Part shown: positions 1 through 8,728 of the stretch, piece after piece
Layout of the letters: each line of letters starts with the position of its first letter
How positions within the stretch are numbered: position 1 is the stretch's first letter
Assembly (NCBI GenBank): GCA_018262985.1
Contig: JADFDI010000007.1
Span: 62,001-126,000 of the forward strand
DNA from: Spirochaetota bacterium
Lineage (GTDB): Bacteria > Spirochaetota > Spirochaetia > Treponematales > UBA12059
DNA: 64,000 bases
Direction of reading: 5' to 3'
Program-made: the position numbers and the translations under genes
The notes under the pieces: model-generated
What the model was told of the DNA's origin: nothing
Seen by the model: only the letters and a program-made list of their open reading frames with translations
Database searches by the model: none

Positions 1-769
1 ACCACGAGCACCAGCCGAGCGGGCTCCGCTCGGGGCGCCGGTAGCCGGATTCGCGCGCGAGCTCGGCGAAGTAGCCGTCCACCACCGCGTCGGGCCGTCC
101 GCTCGCGAACCAGAGGCCGTCGAGCGCGAGCTCCGCGCGCGCGGGCAGCACCTTCCGCCCGAAGTCGTAGACCAGCTCGAAGAAGGAGCGGCGCGGCCCT
201 CCCGGCAAGAGGTGGAGGAAGATGTAGAGGAACTGGTCGAACGGGCCCGTCTGGCCGACCAGCACGGAATTCCCCGAGTCGAGGTCGGCGACCACCGTGT
301 AAAGTTCCGACGAGAGCTCGCCGGGCGAGTTCGAGGGCAGGTTGGAGAGGTTCGAGGTGACGAGCGAGACGAGCCTGAGCCGCGGGCGCAGGGGCTTTTC
401 GGTCATGCGGTAGCTGCGGACGGTGGACCAGGACTGGTAGCCGTTCCGGAGGAAGGAGACGCGCGCGGGGTCGACGCCGGGCAGGAGCTCGTCGAGGCCG
501 TTCCACGCGGGAAGCCTGAGCCGCGTGACCCGCACCGAGCGGTCGCGGAGGTTGCGCAGGCGGAGCTTCCAGGCCGTGCCGCCCCCGCGCTCGGAAGAGG
601 ACACGAGGAGCTCGACGTGCCGTTCCCTGTCGACGTAGCGCGCCGTGCCGCCTTCCTCGGCGACGAGCTCGAGCGCGCAGGTCTCGCGCCGGGTGCCCGA
701 CTTGATCTCCACGGCGGCGCGCGGGAAGAGCTTGACGACGGAGCGGTAGATGAAGCTCGGGACGGCCAT
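1..769 (-). CDS. Alpha-galactosidase-like glycoside hydrolase family 36, N-terminal part (3' end outside window)
   Basis: The 256 visible codons encode the N-terminal beta-sandwich and the start of the catalytic barrel of a GH36-type alpha-galactosidase, which cleaves terminal alpha-galactosyl residues. Two family landmarks are visible: NGYQSWS near the middle of the sandwich domain, and GWCSW at the window edge, where the (beta/alpha)8 barrel begins. The catalytic aspartates lie beyond the edge and cannot be checked. The ATG at 769 is preceded by GGAGG five bases upstream and by a promoter. No signal peptide is visible, so a cytoplasmic enzyme acting on imported oligosaccharides is likely. 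The exact substrate is not determinable from this fragment. Confidence 0.85.
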   Translation of the reverse strand, partial: MAVPSFIYRSVVKLFPRAAVEIKSGTRRETCALELVAEEGGTARYVDRERHVELLVSSSERGGGTAWKLRLRNLRDRSVRVTRLRLPAWNGLDELLPGVDPARVSFLRNGYQSWSTVRSYRMTEKPLRPRLRLVSLVTSNLSNLPSNSPGELSSELYTVVADLDSGNSVLVGQTGPFDQFLYIFLHLLPGGPRRSFFELVYDFGRKVLPARAELALDGLWFASGRPDAVVDGYFAELARESGYRRPERSPLGWCSW

Positions 770-788
770 GGGATCCTCCGTGCCGTAG

Positions 789-816
789 AGTATAGGCGGC
801 GCTTCCGGAGCGTCAA
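789..816 (-). promoter_or_regulatory. Sigma-70-type promoter of the GH36 gene
   Basis: On the minus strand, TTGACG (811-816) and TATACT (789-794) are separated by 16 bases. The start codon is about 20 bases beyond the -10 and has its own GGAGG. Confidence 0.6.
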
Positions 817-887
817 AGCCGCGGCGCGGGAAGGACGCGCGAAGGCTGTCGGAACCCCGTCGCCGGCATCGCCGCGGGGGGCCGCGC

Positions 888-916
888 TTGCTTCCCCGCG
901 CCGCGCGAGGCATACT
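888..916 (+). promoter_or_regulatory. Probable promoter of the AAA ATPase gene
   Basis: TTGCTT (888-893), a 17-base spacer and CATACT (911-916) precede the GGAGG and ATG of the next gene. The -35 is a weak match. Confidence 0.4.
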
Positions 917-933
917 GCTCGGGCGGAGGGCCC

Positions 934-2682
934 ATGAAGGAACAGCTCATCGTCAAGAACCTGCCGTTCATCAAGATCCTGCCGGCCTGGGCGCAGGAGC
1001 TTTCCTACAAGTACCTCTCCAAGACCGCCAACCTCTACATCGTCCACGGGAACATCCGCGACTTCCTGCCGCACAAGATGAACGAGGGCGAGTTCATCTT
1101 CGTGAAGATCCAGGAGTACGTGTCCGAGGTGCTCTTCGGGAACCGCGACATCATCGTCTTCTGGGACCGCTCGAGCGGCGTGACCTTCTGCACCCCCGAG
1201 ATGCGCCGCGACTACCTCAAGGCCATGCTCGCCGAATTCCCGGAGACGCCCGAGGAGGACCTCCTTTCTTCGGACCCGCTCAAGGCCTTCCGCTTCCTCG
1301 AGCGCTACTTCCTCCGGAACATCCCGCACAAGAAGCGCATCGTGCTCATCATCGACTACGCCGAGACCGTGGTGCCCTCGGGCGAGGTTTCGCGCCTCGA
1401 CGACGCCGACCGCTACTGCTTCGTCACGCTCAACCGCTGGAGCCACGACCCCGTGTTCACCCAAGGCGACGTGTCGGTCATACTGCTTTCGGAGAACCTG
1501 GCCGACATCTCGCCGCGCATCGTCGGGAGCCCCACCACCGTCAAGGTCGAGATCCCCATCCCCGACGAGACCGTGCGCCGCAGCTTCCTCGAATTCCTCG
1601 AGTCGAAGGAAACCCTGCTGCTCGACAAGGGCATGGAGCCGTCGACGGTGGCCGCCATCACGGCGGGCCTCAACCTGGTCAACCTGAACCGGCTGGCGGC
1701 CGAGAGCTGGCAGGAGGACAGGCCCATTTCGATGGACTACCTCAAGGCCCGGAAGCGCGAGATCGTCGAGGCGGAGGCCGGGGGGCTCCTCGAGTTCCTC
1801 GACACCGAGCACGACCTCTCGTTCGTGTCGGGCCACGAATTCGTCAAGAAGCGCTTCAAGCACGCGGCGCGCGCCCTCAAGCAGGGCAGGCTCGACGTGC
1901 TGCCCATGGGCTACCTGATCGCGGGTCCGGTGGGGACGGGCAAGAGCTTCATGGTGACGGCGTTCGCCGGCGAGATCGGCGTGCCCATGGTGAAGTTCAA
2001 GAATTTCCGCTCCAAGTGGCAGGGCACCACCGAGGCCAACCTCGAGAAGGTGCTGTCCATCCTCAAGGCGCTCGCGCCGGTGGCGGTGATGATAGACGAG
2101 GCCGACGCCTTCCTCGGCAACCGCGACCAGGAGGGCGACTCGGGCACCTCGAACCGCGTCTTCGCCCAGCTCGCGAGCTTCATGGGCGACACGACCCTGC
2201 GCGGCCGCATCATCTGGTTCCTCATCACCTGCCGGCCCGACCTGATCCCCATCGACCTGAAGCGCCAGGGCCGCGCCGAGGAGCACCTCGCGCTGTTCTA
2301 CCCCGAGTCGGAGGCCGAGAAGGAAGCGCTTTTCGACACCCTGGTGCGCAAGCTCGACCTGTCGATCCGCAGGTTCGCGCCCTCGGAGCTCCTCAGGAAG
2401 TTCAAGCACGAGTTCTCGGGGGCCGACCTCGAGGCGGTGCTGATCCGGGCCAAGTTCAAGGCCGCGATGGAGGGACGGACCTTCGTCACGAAGGAGGACC
2501 TCGAGGAGACCATGGCCGACTTCGTGCCGCCGGCGTACCCGCACGAGATCGAGCTTCAGAACCTGGTGGCCGTGCTCGAGTGCACCTCGAAGGAGATGGT
2601 CCCCAAGCGCTTCCAGAACCTGGACCGCACCCGCCTCGTGAAGGACATCGGCGAGCTCAAGGCCCTCCTCGGCGAACGCTGA
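934..2682 (+). CDS. AAA-family ATPase with uncharacterised N-terminal half
   Basis: 582 residues. The C-terminal half is a single AAA module: Walker A GPVGTGKS (331-338), Walker B with D388-E389, a GTSNRVFAQLASFM helix, a candidate arginine-finger segment RQGRAEEHL, and a C-terminal lid helix bundle (FSGADLEAVLIRAKFKA). The first ~310 residues look like a second, degenerate nucleotide-binding-like fold (VLIIDYAE resembles a Walker B strand) but have no P-loop. The protein is soluble with no membrane segment, so it is not FtsH. An oligomeric remodelling ATPase is likely; its substrate is unknown. The start is supported by GGAGGG just upstream. The gene ends 6 bases from the convergent OmpA-family gene. 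Confidence 0.8.
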   Translation: MKEQLIVKNLPFIKILPAWAQELSYKYLSKTANLYIVHGNIRDFLPHKMNEGEFIFVKIQEYVSEVLFGNRDIIVFWDRSSGVTFCTPEMRRDYLKAMLAEFPETPEEDLLSSDPLKAFRFLERYFLRNIPHKKRIVLIIDYAETVVPSGEVSRLDDADRYCFVTLNRWSHDPVFTQGDVSVILLSENLADISPRIVGSPTTVKVEIPIPDETVRRSFLEFLESKETLLLDKGMEPSTVAAITAGLNLVNLNRLAAESWQEDRPISMDYLKARKREIVEAEAGGLLEFLDTEHDLSFVSGHEFVKKRFKHAARALKQGRLDVLPMGYLIAGPVGTGKSFMVTAFAGEIGVPMVKFKNFRSKWQGTTEANLEKVLSILKALAPVAVMIDEADAFLGNRDQEGDSGTSNRVFAQLASFMGDTTLRGRIIWFLITCRPDLIPIDLKRQGRAEEHLALFYPESEAEKEALFDTLVRKLDLSIRRFAPSELLRKFKHEFSGADLEAVLIRAKFKAAMEGRTFVTKEDLEETMADFVPPAYPHEIELQNLVAVLECTSKEMVPKRFQNLDRTRLVKDIGELKALLGER

Positions 2683-2688
2683 CGGTCA

Positions 2689-4050
2689 TCAGTCCTCGAG
2701 GATGGTGATCTCGACGCGGCGGTTCAGGGCCTTGTTCGCCTCGGTGTCGTTCGGGGCGAGGGGGCGCGTCGAGCCGAGGCCGCGCCAGACGAAGCGCCGC
2801 GCCTCGAGACCGCGGGCGACGAGCTCCTCCACGACGCGCCTCGCGCGCCGCTCCGAAAGCGCGAGCTCGTCGGCCGGCCGGCCCACCGAGGCGGTGTGGC
2901 CCTCGACGAGGAAGGTCCGGTCCGGAACGGTCTTGAGCGCGGCCGCCACGAGGTCGAGCCGGGCCTTTTCCGAGGGCAGGAGCTCGTCGGAGTCGGCGAC
3001 GAAGCGCAGGTCCTTGATGGTCAGCGCGATGCCGCGCTCCGCTTCCCTGAGTTCGAGCCCCGCCAGAGGATACTCGCCGAGGGCGGGCAAGCCCGCCTTG
3101 CTGACCGCGCTTTCCGCGCCGGAGGCCGGGTCGCCCGCCGGGCTTCCCGTACCCGTTCCCGCGCCCGGCCCTGAGCCTTCGGGCGATCCGCCCGACCCGG
3201 CGCCGCTCCCGGCGCCCGCGCCCGTCGGCCGCTCCCCGAGCGCCGCCGAGATGCCGTCCGCCAGCGCGACGCGGTCGATGGGCGCGGCTCCTTCGTAGAA
3301 CAGCAGGATGAAACCCTTCATGCGGACCGTGCGCTTGCCCGCGTAGGTCCAGGTCTCGTCGAAGCTGTCGCGGAGGAGGAGGAGCCGCCCCGACGCCGCT
3401 CCGATCAGCGCTTCGAAATCGTGGGTGCCCGCGCCGCCCTCGAGGGCCGGGTCGCCGGAGGGGTCCTGCCCCGCGCGGTAGCGCGTGGCGAACTTTCCCG
3501 AGACGACGAGGACGCGCTCGCCGCGGTACTCGCGCTCGCCCAGGAACTCGTACTGGACCAGCGCCGGCACGCGGGTGGGGACGCCCTCGCCCCGCGGATC
3601 GGCCACGCGCACGCCTTCCGCGGTCCAGCGATCGCCGACGCGCACCTCTTCCCTCGGAAAGGCGGGCAAGCCGCGGAACGAGGGCCAGCCCGGATCCTCG
3701 AGCATGGTCCAGGCTCCGTCCGGGCCCACGCGCCACGCCGCGCCGAGGACCTCGTCGACGGCGCGGGCGGAGAGCGACTCGTCGCGCCTGGTCTCCTCGA
3801 GCACGTAGAAATCGCCCCGGTATTCCACCCCGCCCTCGACGGGCGAAGCGTCGAGGACGCCGCGGGTCTCGCGCCTCGTCAGGCCCACGTAGCGCCCGTC
3901 GTCGTAGCGCGACCAATCCCCCCGCTCCACGTACCGAACCGGTCCGTACTCGGTCGCGGCGCCCGCGAGCAGGATCTGGGCTCCGGCGCCGGTCCCGCCC
4001 GAGAGGACGAGCAGCGCGGCGAGCGCCGGCATGACGCGGGGACGGATCAC
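2689..4050 (-). CDS. OmpA-family outer-envelope protein with glycine/serine/proline linker
   Basis: 453 residues from a GTG start that overlaps the upstream stop as GTGA. A signal peptide (RPRVMPALAALLVLSGGTGAGAQ region) precedes an N-terminal domain of unknown fold. A low-complexity Gly/Ser/Pro/Ala linker (about residues 260-310) follows, then a C-terminal OmpA-like domain (about 340-453). In OmpA domains this module grips peptidoglycan. The usual Asp of the GHTD motif is Ala here (GHTASVG), although LSERRARRVVEEL and the NRRVEI arginine remain. It is the last gene of a four-gene overlapping operon. Likely periplasmic or outer-membrane associated; the N-terminal role is unknown. Confidence 0.8.
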   Translation of the reverse strand: MIRPRVMPALAALLVLSGGTGAGAQILLAGAATEYGPVRYVERGDWSRYDDGRYVGLTRRETRGVLDASPVEGGVEYRGDFYVLEETRRDESLSARAVDEVLGAAWRVGPDGAWTMLEDPGWPSFRGLPAFPREEVRVGDRWTAEGVRVADPRGEGVPTRVPALVQYEFLGEREYRGERVLVVSGKFATRYRAGQDPSGDPALEGGAGTHDFEALIGAASGRLLLLRDSFDETWTYAGKRTVRMKGFILLFYEGAAPIDRVALADGISAALGERPTGAGAGSGAGSGGSPEGSGPGAGTGTGSPAGDPASGAESAVSKAGLPALGEYPLAGLELREAERGIALTIKDLRFVADSDELLPSEKARLDLVAAALKTVPDRTFLVEGHTASVGRPADELALSERRARRVVEELVARGLEARRFVWRGLGSTRPLAPNDTEANKALNRRVEITILED

Positions 4051-4865
4051 GGGTTCTCCAGCGCCGGGAAATACCCCGCGCAGGCCAGCATCCGGGTGAA
4101 ATTCCCGTCGCCCGGTCTCTCCGCCCGCGGTGGCTTCCCGCCCTCGGCGCCTTCCCGCCGGTTCGAGCCGAGCCGAGGGTCGCAGGACGTGCAGGCGTCG
4201 ACCACGAGCGCCGAGCCGATCCCCGTCCGCCGGGCTATGGCGAGATTCGCCTCGACGAGGTCGACCCTCCAGGTTCCATCGCCCGCGAGGTAACCCGCGG
4301 CGGGGCCGTATTCCTCGGCGAAGGAGCGGGCGCGGGCCTCGTCCACCGCGTAGCAGCACGCGCCGATGGCCGGCCCGAGTATGACCGAGAGACGGTCGGG
4401 TTCGGCGCCGAGGCGGAGGCGGAAATCCTCCACCGCGCGCGCGAGGATGCCCGTCCCCTTCCAGCCGGAATGGAGCACGCCGAAAGCGCCGGAGGCCTCA
4501 TCGTAGAGCCAGATCGGCATGCAGTCCGCCACGGTCACCGAGGGAACGAGCGCGCGGTCGCGGACGACGATGCCGTCGGCGCTCTTTCCTTCCAGCTCGG
4601 ACGCCCGCTCCGGCCACAGCACGTCCTTCGAGTGGACGAGCTCCACGGCCGCGACGCGCCCGTCCTCGACGCCGAGCGAGCGGAAGAAGGCCGCCCGCGC
4701 GCCGTTCGCCGCTCCGTGCCTGAATAGCATGGAACCGGCCTCGCGGAGCGAAAGGACGGCGAGGGGCGCCTTCCCCGCGAGGAGGCCGTCCGCGCGCGGG
4801 AAGCGGAACGCGGCGAGGCCGGAGGAACGGAGGGCGGCGTCGAGCGGAACGCGGTCGAGCCTCAC
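4047..4865 (-). CDS. pgeF: PgeF/YfiH laccase-domain protein (purine nucleoside phosphorylase-like)
   Basis: 272 residues, starting at a GTG that overlaps the DUF5312 stop as GTGA. Family landmarks are in order: ELVHSKDV (metal His), ADCMPIWL (Cys), LHSGWKGT (His), GPAIGACCYAVD, and a terminal CTSC-DPRLGSNRRE segment. This family was named for multicopper-oxidase-like activity; members are now known as zinc purine nucleoside phosphorylase/adenosine deaminase-type enzymes, and PgeF has been linked to editing of wrongly built peptidoglycan precursors. The position upstream of an OmpA-domain gene fits an envelope connection, but that is inference. Confidence 0.85.
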   Translation of the reverse strand: MRLDRVPLDAALRSSGLAAFRFPRADGLLAGKAPLAVLSLREAGSMLFRHGAANGARAAFFRSLGVEDGRVAAVELVHSKDVLWPERASELEGKSADGIVVRDRALVPSVTVADCMPIWLYDEASGAFGVLHSGWKGTGILARAVEDFRLRLGAEPDRLSVILGPAIGACCYAVDEARARSFAEEYGPAAGYLAGDGTWRVDLVEANLAIARRTGIGSALVVDACTSCDPRLGSNRREGAEGGKPPRAERPGDGNFTRMLACAGYFPALENP

Positions 4866-6568
4866 GCGCCGTTCCCAAGGTCGAGGGTCGAAAGCTCGTC
4901 GAGTATTGAGAGGGCGCGCTCGATCTTCCCCCGGGCTGCTTCGAGCGACTCGAGGAACTCCTTGTTGGCCCGCCCCTCGAGGTAATGGAGGTTGGCGAGG
5001 GAATCGTACTTGCCGCCCACCTCGTTGGTCATGATGCCGCGTAGCACCTCGGACATCGAGCGCATGGCAGCCACCGCGCCGGTCACCAGATCCTCGGCCT
5101 CCTTCGCCGCGAGCGCCTGGGCGCCCTGGATGCGACGGTAACGCACCTGCGGATGCCCCATCTCGGCGCGGGCCTGCATCCACGACTCCGAAAGCTCGCC
5201 GCCGGGCGAAAGGCGCCGGTCGAGGGCCCGCGCGCCCTCGTCGAGCCTGAGCAGGACGTTGTAGGCCTCGGTGTACTCGACGCGGTTGTCCTTCTTGTAG
5301 AACTCCCCGTCGAGCAGGACGATGCGCAGCGGGCGGTTGAGCTGGGGCACGAAGACGTTGCGGTAGAAGCCGGCCAGGAAGGCGATGACCGGGGCGAGCC
5401 GGACGCCCGGCGCGTGGTCGTCGTCCCGGCTCTTGATATGGTCGAAGGCCGGTGCCTGCCCGGCGAAGAGCTCGACCTCGCGGAAGAGCGCTTCAGCCTT
5501 CCGCTTGTTGGCGAACGCGAGCAGGCGGCGCTCGAGGCGCTCGCGCCAGAACTGCCTGAAGAGCGCGAACCAGTCCTCCGCCCCGGGGGCCTCGCGCGGC
5601 CGCCAGTTGGGGTCCTCGGCGGCCAGCTGGACGATCAGCACGAGCGGCACGCGCTGGTTGAAGGCGCGCACGCGCGAAAGCGCCAGGTCCGCCTTGCCGA
5701 GCAATCCGGCCACTTCCCCTTCGGCATCGAAGTCGCCTCGCGAGAAGCCTTCGCGCGAGGCGAAGACGAGGAGGCTCTCCATGAGCTTGAGCGAGGGAGG
5801 CTGGGCCATGGAGGCGAGCACGGACGCGAGCTCCGCGAGCTGGTCCTTGAGCACCGCGAGCACCGCGGCGCGCCGGCCCGAGGCGTCGGTCTCGAAGGCG
5901 GAGAGGGCCCGGTCGAAGAGGAAGGTCGCGAGGCGGCGGAGGAAGAGGAGGCTGCGCAGGTCGGCGTAGACCTGGCGCCGCTCCGCCTCCGAGATCGAGG
6001 CGATGGCGTCCTCGTAGATGGACCATACGGTCGCCTTGACCGCCGCCTCGTCGAGCGAGGAATCCTTGTTCGCGACCGCGAACGGATCGGCCTCCTCCCA
6101 GAGCCGACGGTGGACGCCCTCGAGCAACACGGACCCCGTGAAGGCGTAGAACGCGCCCTTGTCCTTCTCGAGCGCGCGGTCGAGGTAGTCGACGAACCAG
6201 CGCGATCCGTCGCGCAGGCTCGCGAGCTCCCCGGCGAAGCGCTCGAGCAGGACGCCGCGGCGGGGGTCCACGAGGCCGGGCGAGCGGAGCTCGACGCGCC
6301 GGGCGACGTCCTCGAGGATGCGTGCCTTGAGCACCTCGTCGCGCGAAAGCCCCGTGAAGAAGGAACGGAGGGCGACGACGATGCGCGCCAGGAGTCCGAG
6401 CTCGCGGTAACGCGCGGCGTAGTCGATGGCGGGCATGCCCGCCTCCTCGTCGCGGAAGAGGATCTCCTCGGACACCTTGGCCGCGCCGCGGATCCGGTGC
6501 AGCAGGTCGCGACGCTCCTCGTGGGACAGCTCCCGTACCAGGTCGTCGAAGGCCGAAGGCTCGCTCAT
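4862..6568 (-). CDS. DUF5312 family protein (spirochaete-specific)
   Basis: 568 residues. I recognise the N-terminal pattern (HEERRDLLHRIRGAAKVS followed by a hydrophobic stretch with RIVVALRSFFTGLSRDEV) as DUF5312, a family known mainly from spirochaetes and without assigned function. The sequence is almost entirely predicted helix with many charged residues and no catalytic motif I can identify. No signal peptide is present. The ATG overlaps the stop of the pseudouridine synthase gene as ATGA, and the stop overlaps the next gene as GTGA, so it is in the middle of a translationally coupled set. Confidence 0.7.
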   Translation of the reverse strand: MSEPSAFDDLVRELSHEERRDLLHRIRGAAKVSEEILFRDEEAGMPAIDYAARYRELGLLARIVVALRSFFTGLSRDEVLKARILEDVARRVELRSPGLVDPRRGVLLERFAGELASLRDGSRWFVDYLDRALEKDKGAFYAFTGSVLLEGVHRRLWEEADPFAVANKDSSLDEAAVKATVWSIYEDAIASISEAERRQVYADLRSLLFLRRLATFLFDRALSAFETDASGRRAAVLAVLKDQLAELASVLASMAQPPSLKLMESLLVFASREGFSRGDFDAEGEVAGLLGKADLALSRVRAFNQRVPLVLIVQLAAEDPNWRPREAPGAEDWFALFRQFWRERLERRLLAFANKRKAEALFREVELFAGQAPAFDHIKSRDDDHAPGVRLAPVIAFLAGFYRNVFVPQLNRPLRIVLLDGEFYKKDNRVEYTEAYNVLLRLDEGARALDRRLSPGGELSESWMQARAEMGHPQVRYRRIQGAQALAAKEAEDLVTGAVAAMRSMSEVLRGIMTNEVGGKYDSLANLHYLEGRANKEFLESLEAARGKIERALSILDELSTLDLGNGA

Positions 6569-7416
6569 TCCTCGATTCTAACCGATGGGGGAGCCGCAGG
6601 CAACGACGGATGGCCGACCCGCACGGGCGCTCCTCCCTCGGGGTCGGGGAATTCGAGGACGGCCGCGTGCAGGCGGAGCCGCGCGTCGTCGCGCCCGCCG
6701 TAGAGACCGTCGCCCGAGAGGGGCAGGCCGATCCACGCGAAATGGGCGCGGATCTGGTGGCGGAAACCCCGCGCGAGGCTCGCGACGCCGATGAGGCTCC
6801 CGTCCGGCAGGGCGCGCAGCGCTTCGATCAGCGTCGAGTAGACCTCGCCCGTCCAGTCGCGGGAACGGCCGGGCCCGGCGCCTTCGGCCAGGCAGGCCAC
6901 CCGACGCGAGCCCGGCCCGAAGGCGCGGAAACGCGAAGCCACGGACAGGCCCGGGGCAGGTTCCGCGAGGCGCGCGAGGACGTCGGCGTTTCCCGCCGCG
7001 ATGCCCTCGCGCCAGGCATCCGCGTGCGTGCCTCGCGGCGCGAGCGAGGCCGGCCGCGATCCTTCGAGCCCTCCCGGCTCGGGCGCGCAGACGAGGACGT
7101 AGGACTTCCGGAAACGGCCCGCGGCCGCGACGGCGGCAAGGCCCTCGAAGGCGGCCGGATCCTTGGCCGCGAGCACGAGGCCCGAAGTGCCGTAATCGAG
7201 GCGCTGGAGCAGGCCGGCCTCGCCGGGACGGCCCGCGGTGACGCATGAAGGCCGCTCGCCCTCGAGCCATTCCGCGAGCGACGGCGAACGCTCCGCGCCC
7301 TTGCCGGCCCGGACGCAATGCATGGAGGCGGGTTTTTGTGCGACAAGCCAGCGATCCGTCTCGACCACGATCGCCGGCTCCTCGGGTGCTTCGGGGAACT
7401 GGACAAGGTCTGCCAT
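6565..7416 (-). CDS. RluA-family pseudouridine synthase
   Basis: 283 residues. The catalytic motif of the RluA class is visible as LLQRLDYGTSGLVLAAK, with the Asp that attacks C1' of uridine in rRNA or tRNA. Downstream RGFRHQIRAHFAWIGLPLSGDGLYG is the characteristic RxHQxR-type segment. No S4 domain precedes it. Which RNA position is modified cannot be told. The start at 7416 has no Shine-Dalgarno sequence but lies 7 bases after a TATACT -10 box, which suggests a leaderless message. First gene of the four-gene overlapping operon ending with the OmpA-family gene. Confidence 0.88.
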   Translation of the reverse strand: MADLVQFPEAPEEPAIVVETDRWLVAQKPASMHCVRAGKGAERSPSLAEWLEGERPSCVTAGRPGEAGLLQRLDYGTSGLVLAAKDPAAFEGLAAVAAAGRFRKSYVLVCAPEPGGLEGSRPASLAPRGTHADAWREGIAAGNADVLARLAEPAPGLSVASRFRAFGPGSRRVACLAEGAGPGRSRDWTGEVYSTLIEALRALPDGSLIGVASLARGFRHQIRAHFAWIGLPLSGDGLYGGRDDARLRLHAAVLEFPDPEGGAPVRVGHPSLPAAPPSVRIEE

Positions 7417-7423
7417 CGGGCGG

Positions 7424-7429
7424 AGTATA
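7424..7429 (-). promoter_or_regulatory. -10 box placing transcription start at the pseudouridine synthase ATG
   Basis: TATACT on the minus strand ends 7 bases before the ATG at 7416. No good -35 is seen at 16-18 bases. The gap to the divergent channel start at 7475 is only 58 bases. Confidence 0.45.
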
Positions 7430-7474
7430 GCAGGGGACGCGCTTCGCCGATACTGGATACGGGGAGGTGAGCGG

Positions 7475-8728
7475 ATGCGCCGAGGTTCAAGCGCCCTTTC
7501 GGACACGCGCCGCGACGATCGCGGCTCCCGCGACGACCCCAGGCGCAGGGCCAGGCCGCGCCGGCGCCGGGGCCGCTTCCCGAGCTTCCTGCCCGCGGGC
7601 GACCTTCCCCGCCTCGCCCTGGCCGCGGGCTCGCTGGTGGCCGCCTTCGGCCTGGCCGTCTGGACCGTCGAACGGAGCTCCGGAGCCATGTTCCGGAGGG
7701 CCTTCGACGGGCTCTGGTGGGCCGTGGTCACCTTCGCGACCGTGGGCTACGGCGACAAGGCCCCGCAGACCGACGCGGGCAAGGCGCTCGGCATCGTCAT
7801 GATCGTCGCGAGCGTCGTCCTCTCGTCGCTGATCTCGGGCACCATAGCCGCCATCTTCGTCGACCGGCGCATCAAGGAGGGCAAGGGATTGAGGGACATC
7901 CATCTCGGCGGACACCGGGCGATCCTCGGCTGGAACCGCGACGGCTCGCGCCTCCTTTCCGGATTCGAGGCCGCTTCCCAGGAAAGCCGAGTTCCCGTCG
8001 TGCTCGTCAACATGATGGAACCGGAGGCCTTCGACTCGCTCCGCGCCTCCTTCCCGGGCCTCGAGCTCCGCTTCGTGCGCGGCGACTTCACCCAGGAGGC
8101 CACGCTCCGGAAGGCCGCCATCGGAGCGGCGTCGAGCGTGGTCATCCTGCCCGACGAGACCGGCGGCGCGACCTTGGCGAACGCGGACGAGCGGGTCATC
8201 CTCGCGGCGCTCGCGGTCAAGTCGATCGACCAGGACTTGAGCGTCTCGGCGCAGATACGCCGCGCGGAGAGCGAACAGCACCTCCGCCGCGCGCGGGTCG
8301 ACGAGATAATCCTCGAAGGGGAGCTTTCGAGCTTCATGCTGGCCGCTGGGGCCGCGGAACCCGGCGTGCCGCGCGCGGTTCGCTCGCTGCTCTCGTGGAA
8401 CGGTCCGCGGATCCGGCAGGCGCCCTTCCCCGCGACCCTGCGCGGCAAGAGCTACGCGGACGCGTCGGCGTGGTTCCTCAAGGAAGGAAAGGGCTGCCTG
8501 GTGGGAGTCCTTTCGCGCGAGAAGCGCGTCTCCTTCGACGACCTCCTTTCCGACGACTCGAGCGCCATCGACGCCTTCATCAAGCGCAAGTTCCGCGAGG
8601 CCGACATCGACCTCGAGGCCGAAGGGTCCGGGGAGGAACAGGTCCGCCTCGATCCGGGCGCCGGCTACGCCATCCGGGAGGGCGACCTCGCCTTCCTGGT
8701 CGGCGGCGCGGGGTCGGAAGCTTCATGA
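7475..8728 (+). CDS. Two-TM potassium channel with cytoplasmic RCK/TrkA-N-like domain
   Basis: 417 residues. An Arg-rich cytoplasmic tail (1-45) is followed by TM1 (about 46-64), a pore helix with the K+ filter TVGYGD (89-94), TM2 (about 106-129) and a large C-terminal regulatory region. That region begins with a Rossmann-like strand HRAILGWNRDG, as in RCK domains of the Castor/Pollux type rather than canonical GxGxxG. A second C-terminal lobe (about 330-417) resembles TrkA-C. The start is fixed by GGAGGTGA upstream; longer in-frame starts would run back through the divergent gene. The stop overlaps the cyclic-nucleotide-binding gene by 4 nt (ATGA), which suggests a shared function. Confidence 0.9.
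   Translation: MRRGSSALSDTRRDDRGSRDDPRRRARPRRRRGRFPSFLPAGDLPRLALAAGSLVAAFGLAVWTVERSSGAMFRRAFDGLWWAVVTFATVGYGDKAPQTDAGKALGIVMIVASVVLSSLISGTIAAIFVDRRIKEGKGLRDIHLGGHRAILGWNRDGSRLLSGFEAASQESRVPVVLVNMMEPEAFDSLRASFPGLELRFVRGDFTQEATLRKAAIGAASSVVILPDETGGATLANADERVILAALAVKSIDQDLSVSAQIRRAESEQHLRRARVDEIILEGELSSFMLAAGAAEPGVPRAVRSLLSWNGPRIRQAPFPATLRGKSYADASAWFLKEGKGCLVGVLSREKRVSFDDLLSDDSSAIDAFIKRKFREADIDLEAEGSGEEQVRLDPGAGYAIREGDLAFLVGGAGSEAS

Noticed and set aside
403-2544. A 713-codon minus-strand frame opposite the AAA ATPase
   Set aside because: Runs antisense through the ATPase and into the wrong frame of the GH36 gene; both real genes have motifs and ribosome sites.
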